Shown piece by piece: positions 1 to 9,507 of a stretch of DNA of 31,622 nucleotides. The DNA is from Obelidium mucronatum (Eukaryota > Chytridiomycota > Chytridiomycetes > Chytridiales > Chytriomycetaceae). A program made the position numbers and the translations under genes. Below the pieces are notes generated by a model. The model was not told the DNA's origin. It did no database searches and saw nothing but the letters and a program-made list of their open reading frames with translations. The DNA lies in NCBI GenBank assembly GCA_025765595.1, contig JAIVFH010000296.1, forward strand, positions 1-31,622. Direction: 5' to 3'. Every line of letters begins with the position of its first letter. Position 1 is the first letter of the stretch.

Positions 1-33
1 CAACCAATGCAAACTGACAGCAATCGCCTCTAT

Positions 34-448
34 GCAGCGAGACGCGTTGGCCGTTGATAGTCGCGCCTGCCGCCCATACGCGCAGCAGGACGTGTTGAGA
101 CTTTTTTTATTTTACGTTGATTGTTTCTTGGCAAACCAATAAAAACACGCCCACTAATCAAAACAGCCACAGCGCAAGCAACGGCCATCAGATAAGCAAG
201 CCGCTTGGAATTCAAGCGGCTGCGATTCAAACACGCTGGAAGAGCGCGGGTTCAAAAAAAAGACAGTCTCAGGCTCGAACCCTGGGGCAGTTCGTGGGAA
301 GCGAAGACGCTTCCCTCCTGGACGAAGAAGGAACCAACAACTAACAAGATTCTAAAAACACAAGGTTTATTGTTTGAAAATAAAATTGACACGCTAACGG
401 CCATTCTCGCCTGGCCACTTGGCCCAGTTTGACGCGCTTGGCGGAGTG
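34..448. repeat. Tandem repeat unit, copy 1
   Basis: This is the first of two near-identical units (the second is at 546-898) spaced 512 bp apart. Copy 1 carries about 70 bp around 290-360 that copy 2 lacks, and copy 2 has a few bases near 865-870 that copy 1 lacks. Inside is a 9-bp inverted repeat around an EcoRI-like GAATT loop (about 207-229). A motif close to a pol III B box reads GGTTCGAGCC on the minus strand near 274. No protein is supported, because the open frames in the two copies do not continue into recognisable sequence. It is probably a non-autonomous mobile element or satellite unit; a tRNA-derived SINE is possible but only weakly supported. Confidence 0.8.
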
Positions 449-545
449 ATGTCGCATTTTATCTCACTTGAATTTTTATTAAATTAATCATGCAATCAAT
501 GCCACAACTAATCAATTCTTCAACACTGAAAGCTGCCGCTCCCGC

Positions 546-898
546 GCAGCGAGACGCGTTGGCTGTGTTGATAGTCGCGCCTGCCGCCCATACGCGCAGC
601 TAGACGCGTTGAGACATTTTTTATTTTATGTTGATTGTTTCTTGGCAAACCAATAAAAACACGCCCACTAATCAAAACAGCCACAGCGCAAGCAGCGGCC
701 ATCAGATAAGCAAGCCGCTCGGAATTCAAGCGGCTGCGATTCAAACACGCTGGAAGAGCGCGGGTTCAAAAAAAAGACAGTCTCAGGCTCGAACCCTGGG
801 GCAGTTCGTTTTATTGTTTGAAAATAAAATTGACACGCTAACGGCCATTCTCGCCTGGCCACTTGCCAGTGGCCCAGTTTGACGCGCTTGGCGGAGTG
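546..898. repeat. Tandem repeat unit, copy 2
   Basis: This is the second copy of the 34-448 unit, with scattered point differences and a deletion of about 70 bp relative to copy 1. Both copies end in the same GACGCGCTTGGCGGAGTG stretch. In copy 2 one arm of the internal inverted repeat has changed (CTTGG to CTCGG), so the hairpin is not perfectly conserved. The sequence between the copies (449-545) is AT-rich and unrelated. Confidence 0.8.
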
Positions 899-1050
899 TT
901 GAAGCTGGTTTTATTGAATTATTTATCAAATTAATGGCATGATGCTATCGGCCATTCTTGTCTTTTAATTTTCCGAAGGAACATCCAAAATATACAGCGG
1001 AAGTTTATAGGTTTTCCTTTTTTGGAAGAGAATGTGTGCAAGTGGTGTTT

Positions 1051-1126
1051 ATCACTCACTTCTGGAGGAGTGAGTCTCTGCAAATTTTATCACTCACTTC
1101 TCGAGGAGTGAGTCTCTGCAAATTTT
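1051..1126. repeat. Two 38-bp tandem repeats, each a 7-bp-stem hairpin
   Basis: The unit starting ATCACTCACT occurs at 1051-1088 and 1089-1126. Each copy holds the inverted repeat ACTCACT ... AGTGAGT around an 8-nt loop, followed by CTCTGCAAATTTT. A related half unit is at 1522-1543, where the left part has become the perfect palindrome CTTCTCGAGAAG. The rest of 899-1307 shows no gene: it is AT-rich with a GAGGAGG run near 1132-1147. Confidence 0.75.
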
Positions 1127-1307
1127 ATTTTGAGGAGGAGGAGGAGGAAGCAAAAAAAAAATCTGCATGCTATCTAAACGTATCCGAGGCTTCATCGCCA
1201 ACGTTTTCTGCCGTTTCAGCACGATGAAATGATGGTTCGGGGCGGCTCCTGCCATATTGACTGTGTTTCGAGCGTTTAAACGAACACAAGCTACTCAAAT
1301 CAACACC

Positions 1308-1526
1308 CATGTCACAGATTCGAAGCTACAGGTGGTACGCTCTTGAATTAACCTTCATGAGGTGCCCTTAGTCACAAGATGGTAACAACTCTCGCCGATT
1401 CAGGCTCTGGACCTGTGACCTGTTATTTGTGTACCCTTATCGGCCACTCTCCTGGAGACCAATTCTGTTTGTTGCGCCCACCACCCCAGCTTTGGTCGAT
1501 AGAGAGCTTGAAAGAGTTGAGCTTCT
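1308..1526 (+). repeat. Dispersed repeat copy 1 with a zinc-knuckle coding remnant
   Basis: This segment is clearly related to 11026-11260; copy 2 has about 20 extra bases near its left end. Read on the plus strand it encodes a peptide with CYLC...GH......C, a CCHC-like knuckle of spacing C-x2-C-x4-H-x6-C, followed by PPPQLWSIESLKE. Canonical retroelement Gag knuckles have x4 between H and the last C, so the spacing is unusual. It lies just upstream of the gypsy protease, where a Gag knuckle would be expected. A Gag remnant is therefore the simplest reading, but this is inferred. Confidence 0.65.
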
Positions 1527-1578
1527 CGAGAAGTGAGTCTCTGTGTTAGTAATTACCCGTCTTATAGGGGTATTTCTC

Positions 1579-1657
1579 TATAGTTACGTAGCTTAGTGGT
1601 CATTACGCGCGACTCTACGATGGAAACCCGGGTTTGATCCCCGCTAGTATAATTTTA
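1579..1657 (+). other. tRNA-like sequence with pol III A and B boxes (degenerate)
   Basis: A perfect A box, TAGCTTAGTGG, lies at 1589-1599 and a near-perfect B box, GGTTTGATCCC, at 1631-1641. The 42-bp spacing is right for a tRNA, and a short T run (TTTT, then ACTT) follows. The T arm can form 4 base pairs (CGGG/CCCG). No good anticodon stem with a U33 loop can be drawn, and the acceptor stem pairs only 5 of 7 with an awkward offset. It is best read as a decayed tRNA or a tRNA-derived SINE head, not a working tRNA gene. Confidence 0.35.
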
Positions 1658-1713
1658 CTTTAAGTTTCTATTTTTGTATTTGTCATCTTTGATTTGTCAC
1701 TTTACTAAGTTTT

Positions 1714-4700
1714 TTGTTTCATTTTGTGACATCATTCTTGATTTCACATATTATTGTGCTATCACTTTCTTCATCTCCAAACCTTACCAAGCCCTTTTCT
1801 TTGGGTGCCTTTGTGGATAGTGGGTGTTCGGCTTTCGGCCTTATTTCCTTAGATTTCGCTCTAAGAAATAAAATACCTGTTATTCCTTCCTCCACTTTGT
1901 ACAATGTTAATTTAGCAGATGGTTCGCGTTCTCGCTCCATTACTAAACAAACAGTACCTTTAATTTGTCGAATTGGTTCTCATACCGAAACGATGACTCT
2001 TCTTGTCGCGGATATTTCATGCCCGCTTATTTTAGGTCTCCCATGGCTTCGCCTCCATAACCCTTGCGTTAATTGGCGTCACATGTTGGTCACATTCTCC
2101 GATGGGGCTTGCCTGTCAGCTGACCACGTGCCCCCTGAGGCTTTTACCGCCTTGCCTTATTCTCCTCCAGACGATCCAGCTGTCAAGGATCTGGAGGTTT
2201 CTACCGCTTCTGTTTCAATCCCGACGGAAAATCCGCCAGCGAGTTCTACACCGGATGTTGAGTTGCTTAATACCACTGCGTTCTTTGGCATTGCCAAGAA
2301 ACACGGGCTTACCTTTGCCGCTCGAATGGATGTCACTTCTTCTAAAGATGATGACACTCCCACTGTGTCAATTTCAGCTGTGATTAATACAAAGGACTAT
2401 CAGGAGTCTGCTATCAATTCTGACGATAGAGGAGTGCCTTTACGCTACAAGCAGTACTCGGACATGTTTGCATCCAAGTCTGAGACTCCTCGGCCGCTTC
2501 CACCTGATCGCCCTTACGACTTGCCTATCGAGATCGTTAAGAATGAAGATGGAACTTCGGCAAAATTACCGCCGGCTGGGAAAATTTATCCTCTGAGCCC
2601 AGCCGAAGAAAAAGTTCTCCAGGAATATCTTACTAATGCCTTGGCTAGAGGCTGGATATCTCCCTCTACCTCTTCGGTCGCCGCCCCTTGCTTCTTTGTC
2701 AAGAAACCAAATGGTGGTTTCCGCCTTTGCATTGACTATCGTGCCATCAACGACATTGTAGTCAAGAACAAGTTTCCGCTACCGCTGTTCACGGACCTGG
2801 CAGGAAAATTATCCAAGGCTAAAATTTTCACTCACTTGGATCTCCCGGACGCGTACCACTTACTAAGAATACGCTCTGGTGACGAATGGGAAACTGCATT
2901 TCGCTGCAAGTTTGGCCATTTCCAGTATAATGTGGTTAGTTTCGGTCTAACCAACGCTCCAGCTGCCTTCCAGTACTTCATGAATGATATTTTTTCGGAT
3001 TTACTGGGCGTGTTTGTCATTGTTTATTTGGATGACATTCTAATCTTCTCCGAAGATGAAGAATTACACGAACGTCACGTCAAGGAAGTCTTGGAGCGCT
3101 TGCGGAAACACAACTTGGTAGTTAACCCTGCCAAATGTGCTTTCCATACCAGTTCTACGGAATTCCTGGGCCATATCTTCTCTGCCGATGGTGTCAAGAT
3201 GGATCCTGCCAAGGTTGCTACCGTTTCCAGTTGGCCGGTACCTCAGTCTGTCAAGGACATGCAAATTTTTCTAGGATTTGCAAATTTTTACCGCCAATTT
3301 ATCACCAGCTACTCCGATATTGTGTTACCGCTTACAAGCCTAACGCGGAAGGAAGCCAAAGTTGGACCCTTTCCATGGTCCAAAGCCGCGGCATCGGCTT
3401 TTGAAAACCTTAAACATGCCTTCTCCACCGCTCCGGTCCTGATCCACTTCGATCCCAGTCGTACCGTGTATGTGGAAACTGATTGCTCAGATTTTGCCCT
3501 GGGCGCAATTTTATCCCAGTTCGGTTCAAATGGAAGGTTACATCCTGTTGCCTTTCATTCCCGCAAGTTAATTCCAGCGGAAATCAACTACGATACTCAC
3601 GACAAGGAGCTGCTTGCCATCGTAGACGCGTTTGCGGCTTGGAGACATTACCTAATAGCCGTTGAACCCTCAGATCCAATCATTGTGTTCTCTGATCATG
3701 ATCGCCTTCAAAACTTTACTGCCGTTCAGCAACTTACCCGTCGCCAATATAGGTGGATGACTAAGTTGTCGGAATTTAGTTTTAAAATTTTTCATCGCCC
3801 TGGCCGACTTTCCGGAAAACCAGACGCGCTGTCCCGCCGCCCGGACTATGTCACTCAGCAAGGCGATGAGCTGCATAAACAGAACTTTATTCAGCTGTTC
3901 CAACGTGTGGATATTGATGACATTACCATTGTCAATTCGGACAAAAGCTGGATCGATCGCGTCACCCTCGCTACTTCCAAGTCCGCTCTGTACGCCTTAC
4001 ACAAGAAGCGAAAGTTACACATTATCTTCACTGAATCCAACGGTCTCATCTTTCGTGATGAACTTATTTACCTTCCAACTGAGGAGTTTCAACTTGAAGT
4101 TTTCCGTCAACGTCACTGTGCTCCCGCTGCTGGCCACTTTGGCGTTGCTAAAACAGTTGAGTTAATCTCTCGCGATTACTGGTTTCCGCGCATGCGGTGC
4201 GTAGTTCAGCGTTTCATCGCAAACTGCGACGCGTGTCAGCGTTCTCGCCCGTCTCGCCATGCTCCATTTGGCCTTCTCCAACCCTTACCTGTCCCTTCCA
4301 AGCCATGGATGGATATCTCTATGGATTGGATTACTGACTTGCCTATTAGTCAAGGTTTTGATGCCTTACTTGTGGTAAAAGATAGGCTTACCAAGCAAGC
4401 CCATTTTATTCCTACGGTAAAAACTTCTACAGGTGCTGACACTGCAGACATCTACATCCGGGAAGTTTTTAGACTTCACGGTGCTTCCAGATCCATTGTA
4501 TCCGATCGCGACCCGCGTTTTACTGGTGGTTTCTGGCAACGTTTTATGGTACTCCTAAACGTTAAACTTAACATTTCTACCGCTTTTCACCCTCAAACTG
4601 ATGGATCTACTGAGGTCCTCAACCAAGTCATTGAGCAATACCTACGCGTTTACTGTAACTACCAGCAAGACGATTGGGTATCCAAGTTACCACTTTGCGA

Positions 4701-4962
4701 ATTTGCCTACAACGATTCTTTGGTAACCACTACTGGTCATACACCGTTCTTCGCAAACTCTGGTCACAATCCAATTTTTGACCCCTCTGTTATTCGTGAA
4801 TCCTCTGTTCCTGACGCTGAAGATCGCCTCGCGTCTATGAAGACTATTCTTGAAGACCTTCGTGCAAACTTAAAGTTTGCCCAGGAAGGTTACACCACAC
4901 AAGCCAACAAATCTCGGTTACCGGTTCCGGAAATTTACTGGAAAATAGTAACTTTATTTTAA
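1714..4962 (+). mobile_element. Ty3/gypsy retrotransposon pol polyprotein (protease, RT, RNase H, integrase), truncated at both ends
   Basis: This is a single open frame of 1082 codons; no ATG is needed, and the frame opens at a TTG. Domains in order: retropepsin-like protease with the DSG motif at residues 35-37; reverse transcriptase at about 270-500 with the catalytic YLDD box at 438-441; RNase H at about 580-700 with the first Asp in ETDCSD near residue 589; and integrase at about 800-1050. The integrase has the zinc-binding H...H...CDAC, then D near 872, D931 in SDRDPRF, and E in TDGSTEVLNQ. All catalytic residues I could locate are present. One RT position is odd: LDLPDAYH where LDLRSGYH is usual. 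No Gag frame precedes it, only a zinc-knuckle remnant at 1308-1526. The frame stops before the C-terminal integrase tail and chromodomain, replaced by unrelated sequence around 4938. No LTRs were found. It is probably immobile, though the pol is well preserved and therefore young. Confidence 0.93.
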
Positions 4963-5107
4963 CAACATGAATGAAGCCCTTGTCGTTTAATTCCGCTATC
5001 GCTGTTCCACCTATGGCTTCCCGTAATAGCCACCGACCACCAGTACTAGTCTTTGCTTTTTTGCAAATTCTAGGTACCACCGTTGGGCCCCCCTTCTTGG
5101 AGACCCA

Positions 5108-6425
5108 TCAAGGGCTGTTGTAATCCAATATTGTCAAGCACGTTCCCCTCTTCCGTGGTTGAGTGGTTTGTTCGTGATCACTGGGTGTTTCTTCGCGAGA
5201 TTTTCTCTTGTGTTTTTGGGGAATATGGTGGTTTTGGTTGTCAATTTTTGTTCTTTTTGGCGATGGGGCTACTGTTTCGGTATTTGTCTTTTTTGGGATT
5301 CTTAGTTTTATCTTTATTTTTGGGTTTTGGTGCTGTATTGAGTTGTTTGGGTCTGGGGGTTTGATTTTGGGTGGGATTTTGATTTTAATATAAACTTTTT
5401 TGTTCTGTACTTCGCGTGGTTCTTTATGGGCCTGTTTTATCAGTAATTTGCCTCTGTTTTTCCAGCTTGAAAGGTATATGTGTGTTAGCCATTTATGTGA
5501 TATTTTGGAAAGAATCGAAGCGGTCATTGCTCTTTCTTTGTCATTTTTTTGCAGGTGTTTTGGTGTGCATTCGGTTATTATGGAATTTGTTATTATTCCT
5601 TTTGCTAGTAAAGAAGAGTGGAATCTTTCGTTGTTGAAATTGATCGTTTTCAAGATGTTTTTGATCGTTTTTTGTTCGGTTTTGCCTTCTTTTTCCATGA
5701 TCTCCTGTTTTATTTTTTTGGCTGCTGTTTTTCTGGTTTCGGATAGTGCTGGGCATGTCCAAATGTGGTCGTGTGTTTCTATGTGTGTTTTGCATTGTGG
5801 ACATGTGTCTTCTGTGGTTATTTTGTATTTGATTAGTTTATCAAGAGTGGGTAGGGTTTGGTTGATGTTGTTGATTCTGAATGCTATTTCTTTGTAGTTT
5901 GTTTGGTCCAGTTTGTGTGTTTTTTCAAAGTGGTCTCTAATTAACGATATTGTGATGTCTAGGTTTATATCTGGGTATTTGGTGCTGAGAATCCCTTTCG
6001 TTGCTTCTGTTGTTGATTTATGGTATGTTTCTTTCATTATTTCCGCCGGGTATTTGCCTATGATTTGGTTTTTGTGGGTTAAGAAGACGTAGTCTTGTGA
6101 TTCTAAAGTAAAGTACATTTTTTCCGTATCTTTTTCTTTGATTGCTTGTTTTGCGAGTAGGTCTGCATCATCATTTAGAGTACGGTTTCCCTTTTGGTGT
6201 GAGTTGATGTGTTTTATTTCTTGTGGAGCGTCTATTCGCATTGTTTGCTCGTGGATTCCTATGTTAACTATGCAGTTTTTGGTTTTGATTACTTTTCTAT
6301 TATTGTTAAATAGATTTTCATTAGTTTTTTTAATTGCTTTGATTGTTGCTTGCGAGTCTGTGGTGATAACGTGTGCCGTTCCTTTAGAAATTTTTATCAG
6401 GCTTGCGTAAATTGCGGCTTGTTCG
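5108..6425 (-). mobile_element. Non-LTR retrotransposon (Tad-like LINE), C-terminal part: end of RNase H and CCHC domain
   Basis: This is the downstream piece of the minus-strand LINE. Its open frame includes 6241-5108 (377 codons from an internal ATG) and in-frame coding sequence up to about 6425. It begins inside the RNase H fold: a TTDSQAT motif upstream of the ATG, then HINSHQKGNR and the last catalytic Asp in NDDADLLAKQA at residues 23-33. A CCHC finger follows at C147, C150, H159 and C163, the kind found after RNase H in fungal LINE ORF2 proteins. The last 110 residues are Lys/Pro-rich. The presumed 3' end lies to the left, around 4940-5107, without an obvious poly(A) tail. It is separated from the RT piece by a one-base frameshift near 6425. 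Confidence 0.85.
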
Positions 6426-7797
6426 CTTTGGTGGAGGATGCGTTTCCTTTTGGTACTTTGAAACTTATTGCGTCAATTATTCTGTTTTCTTTGTCTGCAT
6501 ATATTGCTGCGGCACCCATTTTTGTTTTGTTTTGTAGCGAGCCGTCTGTCCATATTTGTATGGGATCAGTATTAATTTGCTGTATTTGTTCTTCCATTAG
6601 TGTTTGTTTCCATTGGTTTTCTTTGGCGGTGTTTTGGTTTTTGTTTTTGATTGAGAAGCTGACTTCTGTTGCATTAGTGTGGTGACTTGTCAGAGTTAGT
6701 TGGATTATTTGGTACCAGTATGGCGTGCTTATGGCTTCTTTTAGAGTACTGTTGTTTTTATTTATTGCAAATTGTTGGAATGATATTATTTTTGTTTTGT
6801 CGTGATTAGTGAGGGTGTTTTTCCAGTCGTTTATTTTGTATTTTATTATTTCTTTGTATGTTTGTGGGTATAGTTTAGGTGGTATTAGTTCGAGAAGGTT
6901 ATTTTCATCTTCCTTGGCTATTTTAAAGTGCATGTCGTGTTTATATAGAATATTTGACATATTGGATATGTATGTGTGTCTTTTGGTTTGGAGTTTTAGT
7001 GGGATCGGGCGTTCTAATAAGTTGATGGGAGTTTTGAGTTTTGTAGATAGTTGGTTTGCATTTGTTGTTATTATGTCTCGGTGGAAGTTTGGGGTTAGCA
7101 TCCAACTAGAGATATCTGTTATATTTCGCCTGTTGACGTATTGTTCGATGTCTGTTAGATTTATTCCGAAGGCTTTATTGTAGAGACAGTGGGTTCCAAT
7201 GTTGAGTGCGAGTTTGGATTTTTTTTTGGTTAATTTCCTTAGGGACGCGTTTATTTTTTCGATGATTACTTTGGATAGGTGAATCATTTGTATTCTGTAA
7301 GCAATTCTTGGTACAACCACCGTGTTTATAAGATGTGTGGCAACGTTTCCTGGGATATATTTTGGTGACATGATTTTAAGTGTGTTGTCTAGTTCTTTTT
7401 TGGCTGCATTTAGAGTGGTGTTGGCGTTTCCGTCAAGAGACCAGTGTACTCCCAGTATTCTTATTGTTTTGTTATTGGGGACTATGTTTGCTTCTGTGAT
7501 TGGTATGTTGTTTATGGCAAAGTCGTTTGTGTTGGGATAGTCTGGGTGATCACTAGAGAGGTTTGACGCTATTTCCGTTTTGTCTGCATTTATTTTCATA
7601 TTAAATAGGTTCATAAACGAGGTTAGGATATTGATTTGTTTTTGGAGGTCTGTTTTGTTTTCACTGATGTTTGTTGTGTCATCTGCAAACGCCGAAACTG
7701 TAATTTTGAGGTTATTGTCAAATTTGTATCCTTCTGTTTCTCTGTCTATTCTTCTCATTGCAGGATCATAGTATATTGCCCAGATAAGTGGAGAAAG
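6397..7797 (-). mobile_element. Non-LTR retrotransposon (LINE), 5'-truncated reverse transcriptase and start of RNase H
   Basis: The open frame runs from 7866 to 6397 on the minus strand, but LINE sequence starts only at about 7797; the first ~22 codons are antisense to a gypsy fragment. It enters the RT domain at the LSPLIWAIYYDP motif (QGxxLSPLL region). The catalytic FADD box follows at about 7689-7678, then the RT thumb and a long connection. RNase H begins at IWTDGS (about 6564). Everything upstream (endonuclease, RT motifs 0-3) is missing, as in a typical 5'-truncated insertion. A single-base loss near 6425 shifts the frame inside RNase H, so translation ends at 6397 while the correct frame continues as the 5108-6425 piece. 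Confidence 0.88.
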
Positions 7798-8280
7798 TTC
7801 ATCGCAAACTGCGACGCGTGTCAGCGTTCTCGTCCTTCTCGCCATGCTCCATTTGGCCTTCTCCAACCCTTACCTGTTCCTTCCAAACCATGGATGGATA
7901 TCTCTATGGATTGGATTACTGACTTGCCTATTAGTCAAGGTTTTGATGCCTTACTTGTGGTAAAAGATCGGCTTACCAAGCAAGCCCATTTTATTCCTAC
8001 GGTAAAAACTTCTACTGGTGCTGATACTGCAGACATCTACATTCGGGAAGTTTTTAGACTTCACGGTGCTTCCAGATCCATTGTATCCGATCGCGACCCG
8101 CGTTTTACTGGTGGTTTCTGGCAACGTTTTATGGAACTCCTAAACGTTAAACTTAACATTTCTACCGCTTTTCACCCTCAAACTGATGGATCTACTGAGG
8201 TCCTCAATCAAGTCATTGAGCAGTACCTACGCGTTTACTGTAACTACCAGCAAGACGATTGGGTATCCAAGTTACCGCTT
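7798..8280 (+). mobile_element. Second Ty3/gypsy integrase fragment (duplicate of 4213-4695)
   Basis: These 483 bp align without gaps to 4213-4695 with roughly ten mismatches (about 98% identity). They cover the integrase from the CDAC zinc-ligand region through both Asp residues and the catalytic Glu to DDWVSKLPL. The frame is open. Left boundary: switches abruptly to antisense LINE sequence at 7797. Right boundary: switches at 8280/8281 to the intron donor of the neighbouring transposase. It is a fragment of another copy of the same gypsy family, not a gene. An apparent open frame from 7636 joins antisense LINE to this fragment by chance. Confidence 0.9.
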
Positions 8281-8281
8281 G

Positions 8282-8949
8282 GTAAGTGTTAGAATTTTAT
8301 TTTGCTGGTTTTGTGTTTCTTTTAATATTTGACTTAGATTCACTTTGAAGATAGGTTTGAGGGCTGGCATCACCTCAAGCCCTCCTGTTATGTTGACGGA
8401 ATTGACTGCCTCATTAATGAGGCAGGAAAGTTCAATAAACGCCTGTTTTCTCATAAATTTAATCACGCGGGGCTTCGCTACCAGGTGGCAACTGCCATTG
8501 GAACCTCGAAAATCGTCCACGTGTCTGGTGGGGTGGCTGCAAGTGACTGGTCCGATCTCATGATGGTGCGCCACTCACTTATCCCACTACTTGCTAAGGG
8601 AGAAAAGGTGGCGGCCGACTCTGGATACCGGTTTGAGCCTCGCTTTATTATGACCCGCTTGGACGGTGCCACCCCAGGCATATGTGCCCACAACCACAAT
8701 CTCAAGAAAATTGGGGCGCGTCACGAGACCCTCAATTGCCGCTTGAAAGACTTTCAAATCCTGCGGACCGCCTACCGTGGAAATGTTAATGAACACGATC
8801 AAATCTTTAAAGCAATCTCCCAAATTACTCAAATTAAGCTTCAACGAGAACCCCTTTTTGACATAATAAACAAACTTCACATTTATTTATTTTTCAAATA
8901 CATTTTAGGTGCATTTTTGCTTTTACAATTTTATTTATTTCCTAATTAA
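8282..8949 (+). pseudogene. PIF/Harbinger-like DDE transposase, intron and last exon only
   Basis: A consensus donor GTAAGT at 8282 and acceptor TTTGACTTAG ending at 8337 delimit a 56-nt intron. The exon 8338-8949 encodes about 203 residues. It carries a DDE nuclease core: first Asp in VDGIDC (8395-8397), second Asp in ADSGYR (8617-8619), and Glu in RHETLN (8725-8727). The family-typical stretches SHKFNHAGLRY, GARHETLNCRLKDF and REPLFDI are also present. The stop is at 8947. The catalytic triad is intact but exon 1, with the helix-turn-helix part, is absent: upstream sequence is the gypsy fragment. Splicing from that fragment would leave one base and put this exon out of frame, with a quick stop. 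The copy is therefore probably dead. No terminal inverted repeats were identified. Confidence 0.8.
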
Positions 8950-9223
8950 AAAATATATGAATAAATACATTTTTTGAAACTTTGTGCACACCCTAGGAAT
9001 GTTTGGGTGGTATGTATTTGACTTCCTAGTTTGTCCTCATTTCAATGCAATCAAGATGAATGTTGACCAAATTGCTATCGCAGAAGTAGCAGAAGAAGTG
9101 ATTAGTCATCAAGATGATAAATCGAAAAGAAATCCAGTTTCATTAGGGGATCCTTAGAATATTTCAGGAATGTTGGAAATTATACCTTCTTGTTGATGAC
9201 TCTTCTTTATAGTGGTGAGTCAT

Positions 9224-9248
9224 TTCCAATAATCTGTGATTATTGGAA
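9224..9248. repeat. Perfect 10-bp stem hairpin (TTCCAATAAT/ATTATTGGAA)
   Basis: The inverted repeat has a 5-nt loop (CTGTG) and is followed by ACTGA. A sister hairpin with the same flanks lies 102 bp downstream. Both are in the gene-free stretch 8950-9507, which is AT-rich and otherwise holds only short unsupported frames. They could be terminal or subterminal parts of the adjacent copia remnant or of a small inverted-repeat element. Confidence 0.6.
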
Positions 9249-9325
9249 ACTGAATTCAATGAAACAAGAACTAAAAATTGAAGTCAATTCTTCATGTCAA
9301 ATATGCGCAAACTCTGGTTAGTGAC

Positions 9326-9350
9326 TTCCAATATTTTGTAATTATTGGAA
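9326..9350. repeat. Second copy of the TTCCAATA/TATTGGAA hairpin
   Basis: It has an 8-bp stem with a 9-nt centre, preceded by GTGACT or GTCAT-like sequence and followed by ACTGAG, as at 9224-9248. The two copies share about 40 bp of context including GTKAGT...TTTCTT-like flanks, so the unit as a whole is duplicated. Confidence 0.55.
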
Positions 9351-9507
9351 ACTGAGTTTCTTAACAATAGCGTTTATTGACAAATCAATGAAATAGGGGG
9401 CCATCACTTTATTATAATGGTGGCTCAGCAAAATGTCACCGCACAGAGAAAAAGGATGTGTAGCTTTATAGCTGAGGCTAAAAAGGATAAAAGAAACAGA
9501 TAGGGAA

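Noticed and set aside
7636..8292. Single open frame that looks like a novel integrase with an unusual N-terminus
   Set aside because: Its first ~54 codons are antisense to the LINE RT; the frame crosses the junction by chance.
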